Assembly (NCBI GenBank): GCA_965277275.1
Contig: CBDICG010000002.1
Span: 2,666,001 to 2,730,000, forward strand
Source of the DNA: HLUCCA09 sp965277275
GTDB taxonomy: Bacteria; Pseudomonadota; Alphaproteobacteria; Rhodobacterales; Rhodobacteraceae
Reading direction: 5' to 3'
Length of the DNA: 64,000 nucleotides
This document shows positions 29,182-36,570 of the stretch, one piece after another (within the stretch, counting starts at the first letter, position 1; each line of letters begins with the position of its first letter). The notes beneath the pieces were generated by a model. It did no database searches. It saw nothing but the letters and a program-made list of their open reading frames with translations, and was not told the origin of the DNA. The translations under genes were made by a program, and so were the position numbers.

Positions 29182-30339
29182 TCAGCTTGCGCCCTGGGGG
29201 GCGACACGCTGTCCGGGCGCGATGCGATGCGGCCCACCCGTGATCAGCGGCATCCCGTCCGTCAGGCTGCCGCGGACGTAGAGCCTGTCCGCCTCCGCGT
29301 GCAGGATCTCGACAATTGCGGGGCGCACCCGCTCGTCGGCGTCGATGACCAGCACGGTCCAGACGCCGGGAGCGCCCTCGCGCAGTGCCGCGCGCGGGAT
29401 CCACGCACCGGGCACCTCGATCTCGCGCGGGACAGTTACCTCCGCGATGGTCCCGAATGGCGCCGCGCTGCCCTCGACGCTCAAAAGCGCGGTGCGGGTG
29501 CGCGTTGCCGGGTCGATGTCAGGGCGCAGGGCGGTCAACGTTCCGGAGATCGCCGTGCCGTTGATGGTGATCTGCCACTCCGTTCCGGGGGTTGCGTCGA
29601 CCCACCCCGGCAGCCCAACCCGGACCTCTGCCGCGCCGGTTTGCATCAGCCTAAAGATCGGCGTGCCGCCAGCGACGGTCGCGCCGGTGTCCACCATCCG
29701 GGCGGCAACGCGGCCTGCATAGGGCGCGCGGAGCACGGCCTTGCCGATGCGCACATCCACGGCGCTGAGTGCGGCGTCCGTCTCTGCGATGCGGGCCGTC
29801 AGGCTGTCGACCGCCGCGCGGGCCTGATCCAGCGCCTGTTCGGGGGAAAAGCCGCGCTCCTTCAGTTCCTGTTGGCGAGCGAGCCTGCGTTCCGCCGCGT
29901 CGAGATCCGCCTCCAGCGCCGCGCGCGATGCCCGCAAGCGCGCCGCGTCGGTCTCCAGCAAGGCCGTGTCGACCCGTGCGAGCACATCCCCCGCCGCGAC
30001 GGTCGCGCCTTCGTCGGCCAAGAGGTCCGTGATCTGCCCGCCAAGCTCAAACGACAGATCCGCCGATTGCAGCGCGGTGATCTCGCCAAGGAAGCGCCGC
30101 TCCACGACATAACCCGCCTCCAGCGCCACGGGGCGCACTTCTACGGGCAGCGCGGGCGCCGCGTCGGGCGGCTCCGCGGCCGCAGCACGCTCGGCCAGCA
30201 GCGCAGAGCCTTGCCACACGGCGACGCCGGCCCCACCGAGAACCGCAAGCGTCATGCACATCGTAACGACCGACCTCAAGGCACGCAGCGCGTACCGGCC
30301 AACTCTCGAGACGGGCTTGGAACGTGCTGGGGCGGTCAT
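29182..30339 (-). CDS. RND efflux periplasmic adaptor (membrane fusion protein)
   Basis: 385 residues. A basic start and one membrane segment (about 18-45) anchor it; a biotinyl-lipoyl-like domain is split around a coiled-coil hairpin (about 120-185, RLRASRAALEADLDAAERRLARQQELKERGFS). It links the inner-membrane pump with an outer-membrane channel. It is the first gene of the pump operon; its ATG is about 12 bases from the operator/promoter region shared with tetR. AAGGGA precedes the ATG. Confidence 0.92.
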   Translation of the reverse strand: MTAPARSKPVSRVGRYALRALRSVVTMCMTLAVLGGAGVAVWQGSALLAERAAAAEPPDAAPALPVEVRPVALEAGYVVERRFLGEITALQSADLSFELGGQITDLLADEGATVAAGDVLARVDTALLETDAARLRASRAALEADLDAAERRLARQQELKERGFSPEQALDQARAAVDSLTARIAETDAALSAVDVRIGKAVLRAPYAGRVAARMVDTGATVAGGTPIFRLMQTGAAEVRVGLPGWVDATPGTEWQITINGTAISGTLTALRPDIDPATRTRTALLSVEGSAAPFGTIAEVTVPREIEVPGAWIPRAALREGAPGVWTVLVIDADERVRPAIVEILHAEADRLYVRGSLTDGMPLITGGPHRIAPGQRVAPQGAS

Positions 30340-30350
30340 CTGCGTATCCC

Positions 30351-30400
30351 TTGTCCATGTTAGAGTCTCTCACATATGTTAGAGTCTCTAACTTTGACAA
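30351..30400. promoter_or_regulatory. Symmetric divergent promoters with tandem TetR operators
   Basis: ATGTTAGAGTCTCT occurs twice, at 30357 and 30376 (19-bp period). The second forms the perfect 15-bp palindrome GTTAGAGTCTCTAAC (30378-30392). Rightward, TTGTCC (30351-30356) and TATGTT (30375-30380) are 18 bases apart. Leftward, TTGTCA (complement of 30395-30400) and TATGTG (complement of 30371-30376) are also 18 apart. Each spacer is filled by one operator copy, so TetR binding would shut off both directions. Confidence 0.65.
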
Positions 30401-30419
30401 GGAAAGAATTCGCTGTCAC

Positions 30420-31070
30420 ATGCACAGTATGAACGACAAAGACGCACAATCAGATCACGCGAGGCCGGAAAAACCCGCCAAAAGCGGCTATCACCACGGC
30501 GATCTGCGTGCCGCGATGGTCGAGCACACGCGGCGTCTGGTTGAGGAAAAAGGGCCCGATCACTTTTCCGTGGCCGAGGTCGCGCGCGCTTCAGGCGTCT
30601 CCACGGCCGCGCCCTACCGCCACTTCAAGGATCGCGACGAGATCCTCGGCGAGGTCTGTGTGGACGGGATGCGCCGCCACCAGAACCAGATGCTCGACGC
30701 GCTGGCGCAAGCCCCGCGCGGCTCGCTCGACCGCATCCGCGGCCTCGGTCGGGTCTATGTGAATTTCGCGCTCGAGGAGCCCGGGGTCTTTCGCCTGATC
30801 TTCGGCTCAAAGCAGAAGCCCGAAGCCATCGAAGAGCTGAACTCGGAAGAAATCAACACGTTCGGTATCGTGAAGGCCGAGGTGGCCGACATCCTCGGCC
30901 TGCCGGTTGAACACCCGGAAGCGAACCGCCGCGCCTTCATGCTCTGGACCTTCGTGCACGGCCTGTCGTTTCTCTTGATCGACGACAAGGTGCGCTATGC
31001 CGGGATCGAGGTCGACGTGGAAGCGCTGCTCGACGAGCTCGGGCAGCGCGTGATGCGCGACCCGGCCTAG
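30420..31070 (+). CDS. TetR/AcrR-family repressor of the RND pump
   Basis: 216 residues from ATG 30420; ATG 30429 is also possible, and starts further upstream would run through the operator. The N-terminal HTH (about residues 22-75) has HHGDLRAAMVEHTRRLVEEKGPD and VSTAAPYRHFKDRDEILGEV, the classic TetR pattern. The C-terminal helical domain FALEEPGVFRLIFGS with TFVHGLSFLLID resembles the TetR_C WHG type. It is divergent from the adaptor/pump operon and very likely represses that operon and itself. The inducer is unknown. Confidence 0.9.
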   Translation: MHSMNDKDAQSDHARPEKPAKSGYHHGDLRAAMVEHTRRLVEEKGPDHFSVAEVARASGVSTAAPYRHFKDRDEILGEVCVDGMRRHQNQMLDALAQAPRGSLDRIRGLGRVYVNFALEEPGVFRLIFGSKQKPEAIEELNSEEINTFGIVKAEVADILGLPVEHPEANRRAFMLWTFVHGLSFLLIDDKVRYAGIEVDVEALLDELGQRVMRDPA

Positions 31071-31099
31071 GTCAATGGCGCATCACGCGCCTCGGCCCG

Positions 31100-31534
31100 T
31101 CAGAGCCCGAAGTTGATGTCCGAGCGCGAGGTCGTTTCCAGCGCGCCAAGGCAATCGGGCGAGCTGCCATCGGCCCCGGTGCATTCGGCCACGCTGTTGA
31201 CCAGCAGGCGCGAAATGTTCGCGCAGGCCATCTCCGCGAGATCGAACTGCACGACCTTCGTGCGCCCATCTTCTAGTGCCCCGAATTGCAGGATCAGCAG
31301 GCGCTCCACGAGGCCCTCGGCGTCGAACACGGCCACCTCGTAGGAGGCCTCGCTCAGATCGATCCCCATGTCATTCGTCGCGACATAGGTCAGGCGGCAG
31401 GATTGCTCGATGTCACCGGTGTTGTTCAACTCCAGCGTGAACGGGCCGGGTGTCTGCGCGAATACCGGCGCGCCGAGGCTGACTGCTGCTGCAGCGACAG
31501 CAGAAAAAGTGAAGGATTTCAGTGTTTTGGACAT
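31100..31534 (-). CDS. Secreted protein of unknown function
   Basis: 144 residues. A signal peptide (MSKTLKSFTFSAVAAAAVSLGAPVFA) is cleaved near residue 26. The mature part has four cysteines (SCRL, MACAN, AECTG, DCLG) able to form two disulphides in the periplasm, and a beta-rich look (FTLELNNTGDIEQ, SYEVAVFDAEGLVERLLILQF). ATG at 31534 is preferred over one 12 residues earlier because it gives a clean signal peptide. I recognise no named family. It converges with tetR with a 29-base gap. Confidence 0.7.
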   Translation of the reverse strand: MSKTLKSFTFSAVAAAAVSLGAPVFAQTPGPFTLELNNTGDIEQSCRLTYVATNDMGIDLSEASYEVAVFDAEGLVERLLILQFGALEDGRTKVVQFDLAEMACANISRLLVNSVAECTGADGSSPDCLGALETTSRSDINFGL

Positions 31535-31726
31535 AGCGGTAAGGCCCCTCCGATTTACCCCAGGCGTCACCAGTGCCTAGCACGCGAACGCGACGGCGGC
31601 AAAGTGTCTTCGATGGCTCCCCCGGCGGATCGCTGCGCGGGCGTGACCCGCATGCGTCAGGAATTGTTCTGGATCAGAGACAACAGGCGCGCGCCTTGGG
31701 ATGATGCCCGCAAGAAGGAGATGCGC

Positions 31727-32173
31727 ATGGGATCACCCCGACCAACCCGAACCAATTCCGGCCTTTTCTCTGTCCTGACCTGCGTGATGGTGTGCGGGCC
31801 GCTTGCCGGGCCCGTTCTGGCACAGGCGACCCCCGAGGCAGGTGCCATCGTCTATCAGGATGCCTGCGCGTCCTGCCACGGTGCCGAAGGGCGGGGCGAC
31901 GGCCCGCGTTCGGCTCTTCTCGGCGAAGAGGTTCCGGATCTGACCGGTCTGGCGTCCCGCAACGGCGGCCAGTACGATATTGTCCGCGTCGTGCACACGA
32001 TCGACGGGCGCGCCGGGCTGGCCGCCCATGGTGGGCCGATGCCGCTCTTCGGCGGGCTGCTGACGGGCCCTGCGGCGCTGCTCGATGCGCCGGACGGGAC
32101 CCCCGTTTCGACGACGGAGCCGATCCTCGCGATCGCGCGTTGGCTAGAAACCCAACAGGAGACCTCGCCATGA
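31727..32173 (+). CDS. Small c-type cytochrome (mono-haem)
   Basis: 148 residues, periplasmic. A signal peptide ends near VLA-QA (residue 32). The haem-attachment motif CASCH is at residues 47-51, and Met105 in GGPMPLF is a plausible axial ligand. ATG at 31727 was chosen since AAGGAG lies 6 bases upstream; the ATG at 31721 abuts that site. It resembles class I cytochromes of the kind found as electron carriers or accessory subunits. Its stop overlaps the ATG of the next cytochrome (ATGA). Confidence 0.88.
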   Translation: MGSPRPTRTNSGLFSVLTCVMVCGPLAGPVLAQATPEAGAIVYQDACASCHGAEGRGDGPRSALLGEEVPDLTGLASRNGGQYDIVRVVHTIDGRAGLAAHGGPMPLFGGLLTGPAALLDAPDGTPVSTTEPILAIARWLETQQETSP

Positions 32174-32595
32174 CCCAGCCGCTCCGGGCGCTGCTCTGCG
32201 CCAGCTTTGTTACGCTCCCCGCAGCGGGTCTGCACGCCCAGCAAACGGCGGTGGGTGACTCCGCCGAAGGGGCGGCCATCTTCGCCACGTTCTGCGCGAC
32301 ATGCCACGGCCCATCCGCCGAAGGCACCGGCCCGACGGCGGAAATCATGACCATCGCGCCGCCTGATCTCACGCGGCTGTCATCTGGAAACGGGGGGGTC
32401 TTTCCCGTCGCCGATATCGTGCGCCGGATCGACGGGCGCGATCCCGTCTTGGCGCATGGCAGTCCGATGCCGGTGTTTGGCCCGTTCTTCGAAGGGGACG
32501 ACACCGCGCTCAAGACAGCGGCGGGTCAGCCGATCCTGACCTCCGCTCCGGTCGCGGATCTCGTCGCGTGGTTGCGCGCCATTCAGGTCGAATGA
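32170..32595 (+). CDS. Small c-type cytochrome (mono-haem), paralogue of the preceding gene
   Basis: 141 residues. Signal peptide ends near residue 23 (LHA-QQ). CATCH at residues 42-46 binds haem; HGSPMPVFGPFF carries the probable Met ligand. The order of conserved blocks (G..GTGP, PPDLT.L....GG, I...IDGR, HG.PMP.FG) matches the upstream cytochrome, so the pair arose by duplication. Translational coupling through ATGA suggests they act together, perhaps as a hetero-dimer or a two-step electron relay. No oxidase or dehydrogenase partner is adjacent. Confidence 0.88.
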   Translation: MTQPLRALLCASFVTLPAAGLHAQQTAVGDSAEGAAIFATFCATCHGPSAEGTGPTAEIMTIAPPDLTRLSSGNGGVFPVADIVRRIDGRDPVLAHGSPMPVFGPFFEGDDTALKTAAGQPILTSAPVADLVAWLRAIQVE

Positions 32596-32604
32596 GCCAC
32601 GCAG

Positions 32605-32633
32605 GGTGTGCTGGCGCTGGCCGCCCGCACACC
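32605..32633. terminator. Hairpin between convergent genes
   Basis: GGTGTGC (32605-32611) pairs with GCACACC (32627-32633), extended inside by GGCG/CGCC after one mismatch. It lies between the cytochrome pair and the convergent small gene at 32642, 10 bases past the cytochrome stop. Confidence 0.5.
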
Positions 32634-32641
32634 TTGAAGGA

Positions 32642-32914
32642 TCAGATCGGCGCACCGATCAACGCGGAACGGGCGTTCTCGGCGGCTCTCGCACGCATGC
32701 GCTGAACCAGCCTGTCGTTCCTTGTTTCCCAATCCTTGAAGCGCAAATAGGCGGCTTGGCGCTCCGCGGGGCCGGCACCGTCTCGGAATGCGGATTTCAC
32801 GGCCTCGTAGCTCGCGGCACAGCCCTGGGCGGTGCCGGGGGCCATGGGGTGCAGCGTCGCCGCAGCGTCGCAGAAGTAATACGCGGTAAGCAATGCAATG
32901 AAGCTGGCGGTCAT
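32642..32914 (-). CDS. Small protein of unknown function
   Basis: 90 residues. The N-terminus (MTASFIALLTAYYFCDAAATL) is hydrophobic and could be a signal or anchor; the rest is charged and helical (VKSAFRDGAGPAERQAAYLRFKDWETRNDRLVQRMRARA in part). No family recognised. A GGAGA ribosome site lies 6 bases before the ATG, and that site is buried in the hairpin described at 32918-32943, suggesting controlled translation. Confidence 0.55.
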   Translation of the reverse strand: MTASFIALLTAYYFCDAAATLHPMAPGTAQGCAASYEAVKSAFRDGAGPAERQAAYLRFKDWETRNDRLVQRMRARAAENARSALIGAPI

Positions 32915-32917
32915 GAT

Positions 32918-32943
32918 CTGTCTCCGTCATCTGCTGGAGACAG
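32918..32943 (-). promoter_or_regulatory. Hairpin sequestering the ribosome-binding site of the 90-residue gene
   Basis: On the minus strand CTGTCTCC, a 10-base loop AGCAGATGAC, and GGAGACAG are followed by ATC and the ATG at 32914. The 8-bp stem contains the whole Shine-Dalgarno GGAGA. Such geometry is that of an RNA thermometer or other translational switch; function is inferred. Confidence 0.45.
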
Positions 32944-33152
32944 GGAGAGCATGCGCAGGCGGGAGGTTCGCCGTGCTGGACCGGCCCTGCCTCCCTTGAA
33001 AACACGGCTGACGTTGCAGCCGCGAGTTTACGATACCATGAACGGACCGTTTCGCGATCCGGCGTTTGCGGCCGCAATGGCAGATTGCCCACACGTGCTT
33101 GGCGATTGTGCAACACCCTGTGCGCGCGCCAAGAACCCGGGCGGAGCCGCGA

Positions 33153-33437
33153 TCACCCGATGGCGGTATTGCACGCCTTGCGCCGCAAGATCGATGCGAT
33201 GTCGGGGTTCGACATCTCCCACCGGCGCAGGCGCTGCCGGCCGAGGCGCAGACGCGCGGCCTGCGCTTCCGCGGTCATGCCGCTCCAGTCCGCGGCTTCC
33301 GCGCTGGACAAGAACCCCCTTGCGACAGTGTCGAGCGCAGAGGACGCCACCTGCTCACGCTCGCTTTCGAGCGCGCCCGAGGCGGCCGCGCTCGCATGCG
33401 TTTCGTAGAGCTTCAGTATCGAGAAGAAATTCGGCAT
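33153..33437 (-). CDS. Small protein of unknown function
   Basis: 94 residues, mostly helical. Begins MPNFFSILKLYETHASAA and contains a long Ala/Glu/Arg helical region (SEREQVASSALDTVARGF, EAQAARLRLGRQRLRRWEM). The ATG at 33437 was chosen because GGGAG lies 8 bases upstream and the alternative start adds an unconserved Pro/Arg tail. No signal peptide or recognised domain. It stands alone, downstream of cspA on the same strand. Confidence 0.5.
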   Translation of the reverse strand: MPNFFSILKLYETHASAAASGALESEREQVASSALDTVARGFLSSAEAADWSGMTAEAQAARLRLGRQRLRRWEMSNPDIASILRRKACNTAIG

Positions 33438-33538
33438 CGGGTCACTCCCGGCAAATGGAAAGTAGGAGCGGAACGACGTTGGAGGTGGATCCGGGCCAGC
33501 CCGACCGTCGTTCCTCCCCACGTGCGCACCACGCTAGG

Positions 33539-33554
33539 TCCGAATGCCTTCGGA
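33539..33554 (-). terminator. Possible weak terminator of the first cspA
   Basis: TCCGAA, TGCC and TTCGGA form a 6-bp stem about 80 bases past the cspA stop on the minus strand. No T-run is present. Confidence 0.25.
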
Positions 33555-33635
33555 TACATTAACGGTGAGTGCGTCTGCTGCGACGTAGCGGTGAAATTCC
33601 GCAGCGCGGCAGCGGTAACACCCTGCCTGCGCGCG

Positions 33636-33842
33636 TCAGAGCTCCTGTAGGTCGCTGGCCGACATTCGGCCGTCGCGGCCTTCTCGGAGCTCGTAGGCAA
33701 TCTTCATATTGTCGGCGAGGCCCGTCATTCCAGCACGCTCCACTGCGGAAATGTGCACGAAAATGTCCTTGCCGCCGTCGTCGGGGGCGATGAAACCATA
33801 GCCCTTGGTGGTGTTGAACCATTTCACGGTGCCAGTTGGCAT
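33636..33842 (-). CDS. cspA: Cold-shock protein (CspA family), copy 1
   Basis: 68 residues. Single OB-fold domain with RNP1 KGYGFI and RNP2 DIFVHISAVE; binds single-stranded RNA or DNA and acts as an RNA chaperone. The start at 33842 (MPTGTVKWFNTT) gives the normal CspA length. The leader carries AAAGGAG and ACACGGGATC before the ATG, almost the same as the leader of the second copy at 49862. The upstream doxX terminator separates it from the bufferin operon. Confidence 0.95.
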   Translation of the reverse strand: MPTGTVKWFNTTKGYGFIAPDDGGKDIFVHISAVERAGMTGLADNMKIAYELREGRDGRMSASDLQEL

Positions 33843-33927
33843 GATCCCGTGTCTCCTTTGATCTTCCTCGTTCCCCGTGTCGCCACGGATTGAAATGAGA
33901 CCGATTAACAATGAATGCGGTCACGCC

Positions 33928-33970
33928 AAAAAAGGTGGCGCGGCTTTGTCAAAAGACAAGACCGCGCACC
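33928..33970 (-). terminator. Intrinsic terminator of the bufferin operon
   Basis: On the minus strand a stem of about 15 bp (33934-33970, with one bulged base and a small internal mismatch) closed by a TTTT loop is followed directly by six T residues (complement of 33928-33933). It lies 8 bases after the doxX stop and before cspA. This is the clearest intrinsic terminator in the window. Confidence 0.8.
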
Positions 33971-33977
33971 CCGGAGC

Positions 33978-34556
33978 CTAGTTTTCCTTGGCGCGCGTTC
34001 GCCCGATGCCCAGGAAATAATCGACAGAAAGCGGCCCGCCGCCCCGCAGCGCCAGAAACAACAGCACAAAGATCCAGAAGGCCCGCTGGTCGACGATCAG
34101 CGCGTCCGAAGCCGCGTCGAACCAGCGACCGACGGTCGTTGCATCGGCGTGGTGGCCCACGATGTCCGTCGCGCTCTGCACGATCACGAAGCCGATCATT
34201 CCCAGTGCGGCGAGCCGCGTGCCAAAGCCGATCACGATCATCAGCGGCAAGATAAACTCAGCCCATGTGCCGAGCAGTGCGATCAGCTTCAGGCCAAAGC
34301 CCAGCGCCGAGGGATCGTAGCCCACGGCCTCCATCCGCAGGGGAAACATCTGCACGTAGGCGCCGGCGCCCAGATTGAGAAAGCCGAAGATCCCGTCCCC
34401 GAGCTTGGTCAGGCCGGATCGCCAGAAGTACATCAGCAGCACGCCCGCAAAGACCAGCCGCGCCGCCGTGGGCAGAACGAGCCCCGAGATCGCCTTGTCG
34501 ATCCAGGCAAAAATCCGGTCGTGGAATGAGACAATGCGCGTGATGACGGCAGTCAT
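33978..34556 (-). CDS. DoxX-family membrane protein of the bufferin operon
   Basis: 192 residues with about four membrane segments (26-44, 88-108, 112-130, 155-172). LVFAGVLLMYFWRSGLTKLGDG is the DoxX N-terminal signature. DoxX-like genes are common partners in DUF692/DUF2063/DUF2282 clusters; their role is not settled. Its ATG overlaps the bufC stop (ATGA), which fixes the start and shows it is the last gene of the operon before the terminator. Confidence 0.88.
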   Translation of the reverse strand: MTAVITRIVSFHDRIFAWIDKAISGLVLPTAARLVFAGVLLMYFWRSGLTKLGDGIFGFLNLGAGAYVQMFPLRMEAVGYDPSALGFGLKLIALLGTWAEFILPLMIVIGFGTRLAALGMIGFVIVQSATDIVGHHADATTVGRWFDAASDALIVDQRAFWIFVLLFLALRGGGPLSVDYFLGIGRTRAKEN

Positions 34557-35323
34557 GGGGTCGTTCCTTGCTCTTGGTCGGTCGTGATGTCGGTGAGGGC
34601 CTGGCCAGCAAACAGCATGCCCAGAAGGGCGATCAGGTCAAATTCGGGCGCTCGGCCGGTCGCGGCGTCGGCGGCCGCGCCAATCGTCTGTCCGGCGGCC
34701 AGCGCCGTGAGAAAGGCCGCATCCCCCGCCCCGATGGCGGTGATCTGCGGATCGTATCCCGGGCGCGTCACGAGCGCGGTTTCGGCCACGGCGCCCGGCT
34801 TCGGCCCGCCCTCCATGTTGAAGCGCCAAAGCTGCACGATCGGCCAGCGGCTCTCGACCAGGCGCACGCTCGGGGCCAGGGTCAGTCGTGCGGCGCCCAG
34901 CGCCTCTGGCGGCAGCGCCGCCAGCCGGGACGGGTCGAGCGGCGCGGCATCGGCGGCGTGGTAGCTGGCGCGCATGGCCAGCTCCAGCCGGGCGACGTCC
35001 GCTAGGTAGCCATAGCCCGCCAGCGGTGCGAACCCTTCGAGAAAGGCGGGCAGATCGCCCCCCATATGCATCATCAGCGGGGAGCGGGGTGGGTGCGCGC
35101 GGCTGTATTCCACGGCGAGCTGCCGAAACCGGCCTGCGCCGATGAGCTTTTCGATCACCGGAAAGCCCGTTGCCAGCGCCTCGACAAGCGATGCGACCAC
35201 GTTGTTGCGATAGACGTCGAAGCGCTTGCCCGCTGGCCGCCCCTGGGGGTCGCAAAGCCCCTCTGGCACGTCGCGGTTAGGGTCAAGCAGGGCCGCGCGA
35301 AAGTCGGCTTGGGTCACGCCCAT
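34553..35323 (-). CDS. bufC: DUF2063-type partner protein of the MNIO enzyme
   Basis: 256 residues. The N-terminal DUF2063 domain (about 5-100) is clear: QADFRAALLDPNRDVPEG, GKRFDVYRNNVVASLVEALATGFPVIEKLIG, FRQLAVEYSRAHPPRSPLMMHMGGDLPAFL. In bufferin/MNIO systems this protein binds the DUF692 enzyme and helps it recognise the precursor peptide. The ATG at 35323 overlaps the end of bufB by 10 bases, and the stop overlaps doxX, so all three are translationally coupled. Residues 190-256 are less conserved. Confidence 0.9.
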   Translation of the reverse strand: MGVTQADFRAALLDPNRDVPEGLCDPQGRPAGKRFDVYRNNVVASLVEALATGFPVIEKLIGAGRFRQLAVEYSRAHPPRSPLMMHMGGDLPAFLEGFAPLAGYGYLADVARLELAMRASYHAADAAPLDPSRLAALPPEALGAARLTLAPSVRLVESRWPIVQLWRFNMEGGPKPGAVAETALVTRPGYDPQITAIGAGDAAFLTALAAGQTIGAAADAATGRAPEFDLIALLGMLFAGQALTDITTDQEQGTTP

Positions 35324-36201
35324 GATGGCATATCTGCAGCGGCCGAGGCCTGCTGCAGGATTGCCTCGGCCTGGCCGGCTTCCTCGGCGAGCACCGGCCA
35401 GTCCGGGACGTCCGTGTCCCATTCGATGAGCGTGGGGCAGGGGCCGCGGGCGGCAATCACCTCTGCATAGAGCGTCCAGACCGGGTCGACGACAGGCGCG
35501 CCGTGGCTGTCGATCAGAAGGGGGGCGCCGTGCTCATCGGTCTCGGCATCGTGTCCGCCCAGATGGATCTCGCCCACCGCGTCCATCGGAAAATCGGCGA
35601 GGTAGGCGCGTGGGTCGGTTTGCTGGTTGGTGGCCGAGACGAACACGTTGTTGACGTCGAGCAGCAGGCCGCAGCCTGTCCGCTTGGTCAAAGCGCGCAG
35701 GAAATCGGTCTCCGACATCTCGGTTTCGGCGAAGTCGAGGTAGGTGCTGGGGTTCTCCAGCAGCATCTGACGGCCCACGGTTTCCTGCACCTGATCGATG
35801 TGGCGGGCCACGCGCGCCATCGTCGCCTCGGTGTAGGGCAGCGGCAATAGATCGTTCAGAAAGGCAGTGTCATGGGTCGACCACGCGAGATGCTCCGAGA
35901 AGCTCGCCGGTGCGAGCCATTCGACAAGTCGTGACAGCCGGGCAAGATGTTCGGGGTCGAGCCCCTGGTCGGCGCCAATCGACAGGCCCACGCCGTGCAC
36001 CGAAATCGGAAATCGCTCCGCCAGCGCGCGAAGCTGCGCAATCGGGCGGCCACCGTCGCCGAGATAGTTCTCCGCGTGGATCTCCAGCCAGCGGACAGGT
36101 CCGGGCGCGGCCATCACCGCCTCGAAATGCTGCGCCTTGTAGCCGACGCCGGGGGCGGCGGGCAGGGCGACGGAAGCGGATGCGTCTAACATGAGGCTCA
36201 A
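35314..36201 (-). CDS. bufB: DUF692 multinuclear non-haem iron oxidative enzyme (MNIO) of the bufferin operon
   Basis: 295 residues, TIM-barrel enzyme of the DUF692/MNIO family, which modifies cysteines of ribosomally made precursor peptides. Likely iron ligands and motifs visible: LEIHAENYL (37-47), ISVHG His69, FSEHLAW His104, LLEN Glu149, LDVNN Asp182, EIHLGGH His213/His217, DSHGAPV His233, IEWDTDVP. It would convert Cys residues in BufA into thiooxazole-type copper ligands, as known for characterised bufferins. The start 63 bases after bufA is separated from it by a terminator-like hairpin. Confidence 0.93.
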   Translation of the reverse strand: MSLMLDASASVALPAAPGVGYKAQHFEAVMAAPGPVRWLEIHAENYLGDGGRPIAQLRALAERFPISVHGVGLSIGADQGLDPEHLARLSRLVEWLAPASFSEHLAWSTHDTAFLNDLLPLPYTEATMARVARHIDQVQETVGRQMLLENPSTYLDFAETEMSETDFLRALTKRTGCGLLLDVNNVFVSATNQQTDPRAYLADFPMDAVGEIHLGGHDAETDEHGAPLLIDSHGAPVVDPVWTLYAEVIAARGPCPTLIEWDTDVPDWPVLAEEAGQAEAILQQASAAADMPSWA

Positions 36202-36226
36202 GATAGCAGGGAAGTGCGATAAAACA

Positions 36227-36252
36227 CCGGCGTGGTCACATGACCACGCCGG
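36227..36252 (-). terminator. Terminator-like hairpin between bufA and bufB
   Basis: CCGGCGTGGTCA (36227-36238) and TGACCACGCCGG (36241-36252) are perfect 12-base complements. On the minus strand, stem 3' end is followed by TGTTTTATCG. It lies 13 bases after the bufA stop. Partial read-through would give far more precursor mRNA than enzyme mRNA. Confidence 0.7.
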
Positions 36253-36264
36253 CGACGAGGGAAC

Positions 36265-36570
36265 TTAGCCCGTGGGCAGGTCGCGCTCGAGCTCTTCGAG
36301 CGAGCCTGCGCGCGCTGTGCCGTCAGCCATCTCGGGCAGCTCGATCTCGGCGCAGGTGCCGGATTCGACAAGCGTCCAGGCGTTGCCCTGGTAGTCGACG
36401 GTCGACGTGCCCGCGCAGGTCGTGCCGGGGCCGGCCGCGCAATCGTTCTCACCCGCGAGCGAGATGCCGTAGCACTTTTCCATCGCCTGAGCGGACGCGG
36501 GAGCGGCGGCGAAGGTGGTCGCGGCGGCTGCAACGGCGCCCATCAGGGCGAGGGATTTGGTCGTGGACAT
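36265..36570 (-). CDS. bufA: Bufferin precursor (DUF2282), predicted copper-binding RiPP
   Basis: 101 residues. An N-terminal signal (residues 1-28, ending ASAQA) sends the peptide to the periplasm. The core has four Cys at 33 (EKCYGISLAG), 44 (NDCAAG), 52 (TTCAGTS) and 73 (GTCAEI), the DUF2282 pattern. In characterised bufferins such cysteines are partly converted by the MNIO enzyme into 5-thiooxazoles that sequester copper. The C-terminal tail (MADGTARAGSLEELERDLPTG, about 80-101) is longer and more acidic than usual. It heads bufA-bufB-bufC-doxX. Copper responsiveness is inferred. Confidence 0.88.
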   Translation of the reverse strand: MSTTKSLALMGAVAAAATTFAAAPASAQAMEKCYGISLAGENDCAAGPGTTCAGTSTVDYQGNAWTLVESGTCAEIELPEMADGTARAGSLEELERDLPTG

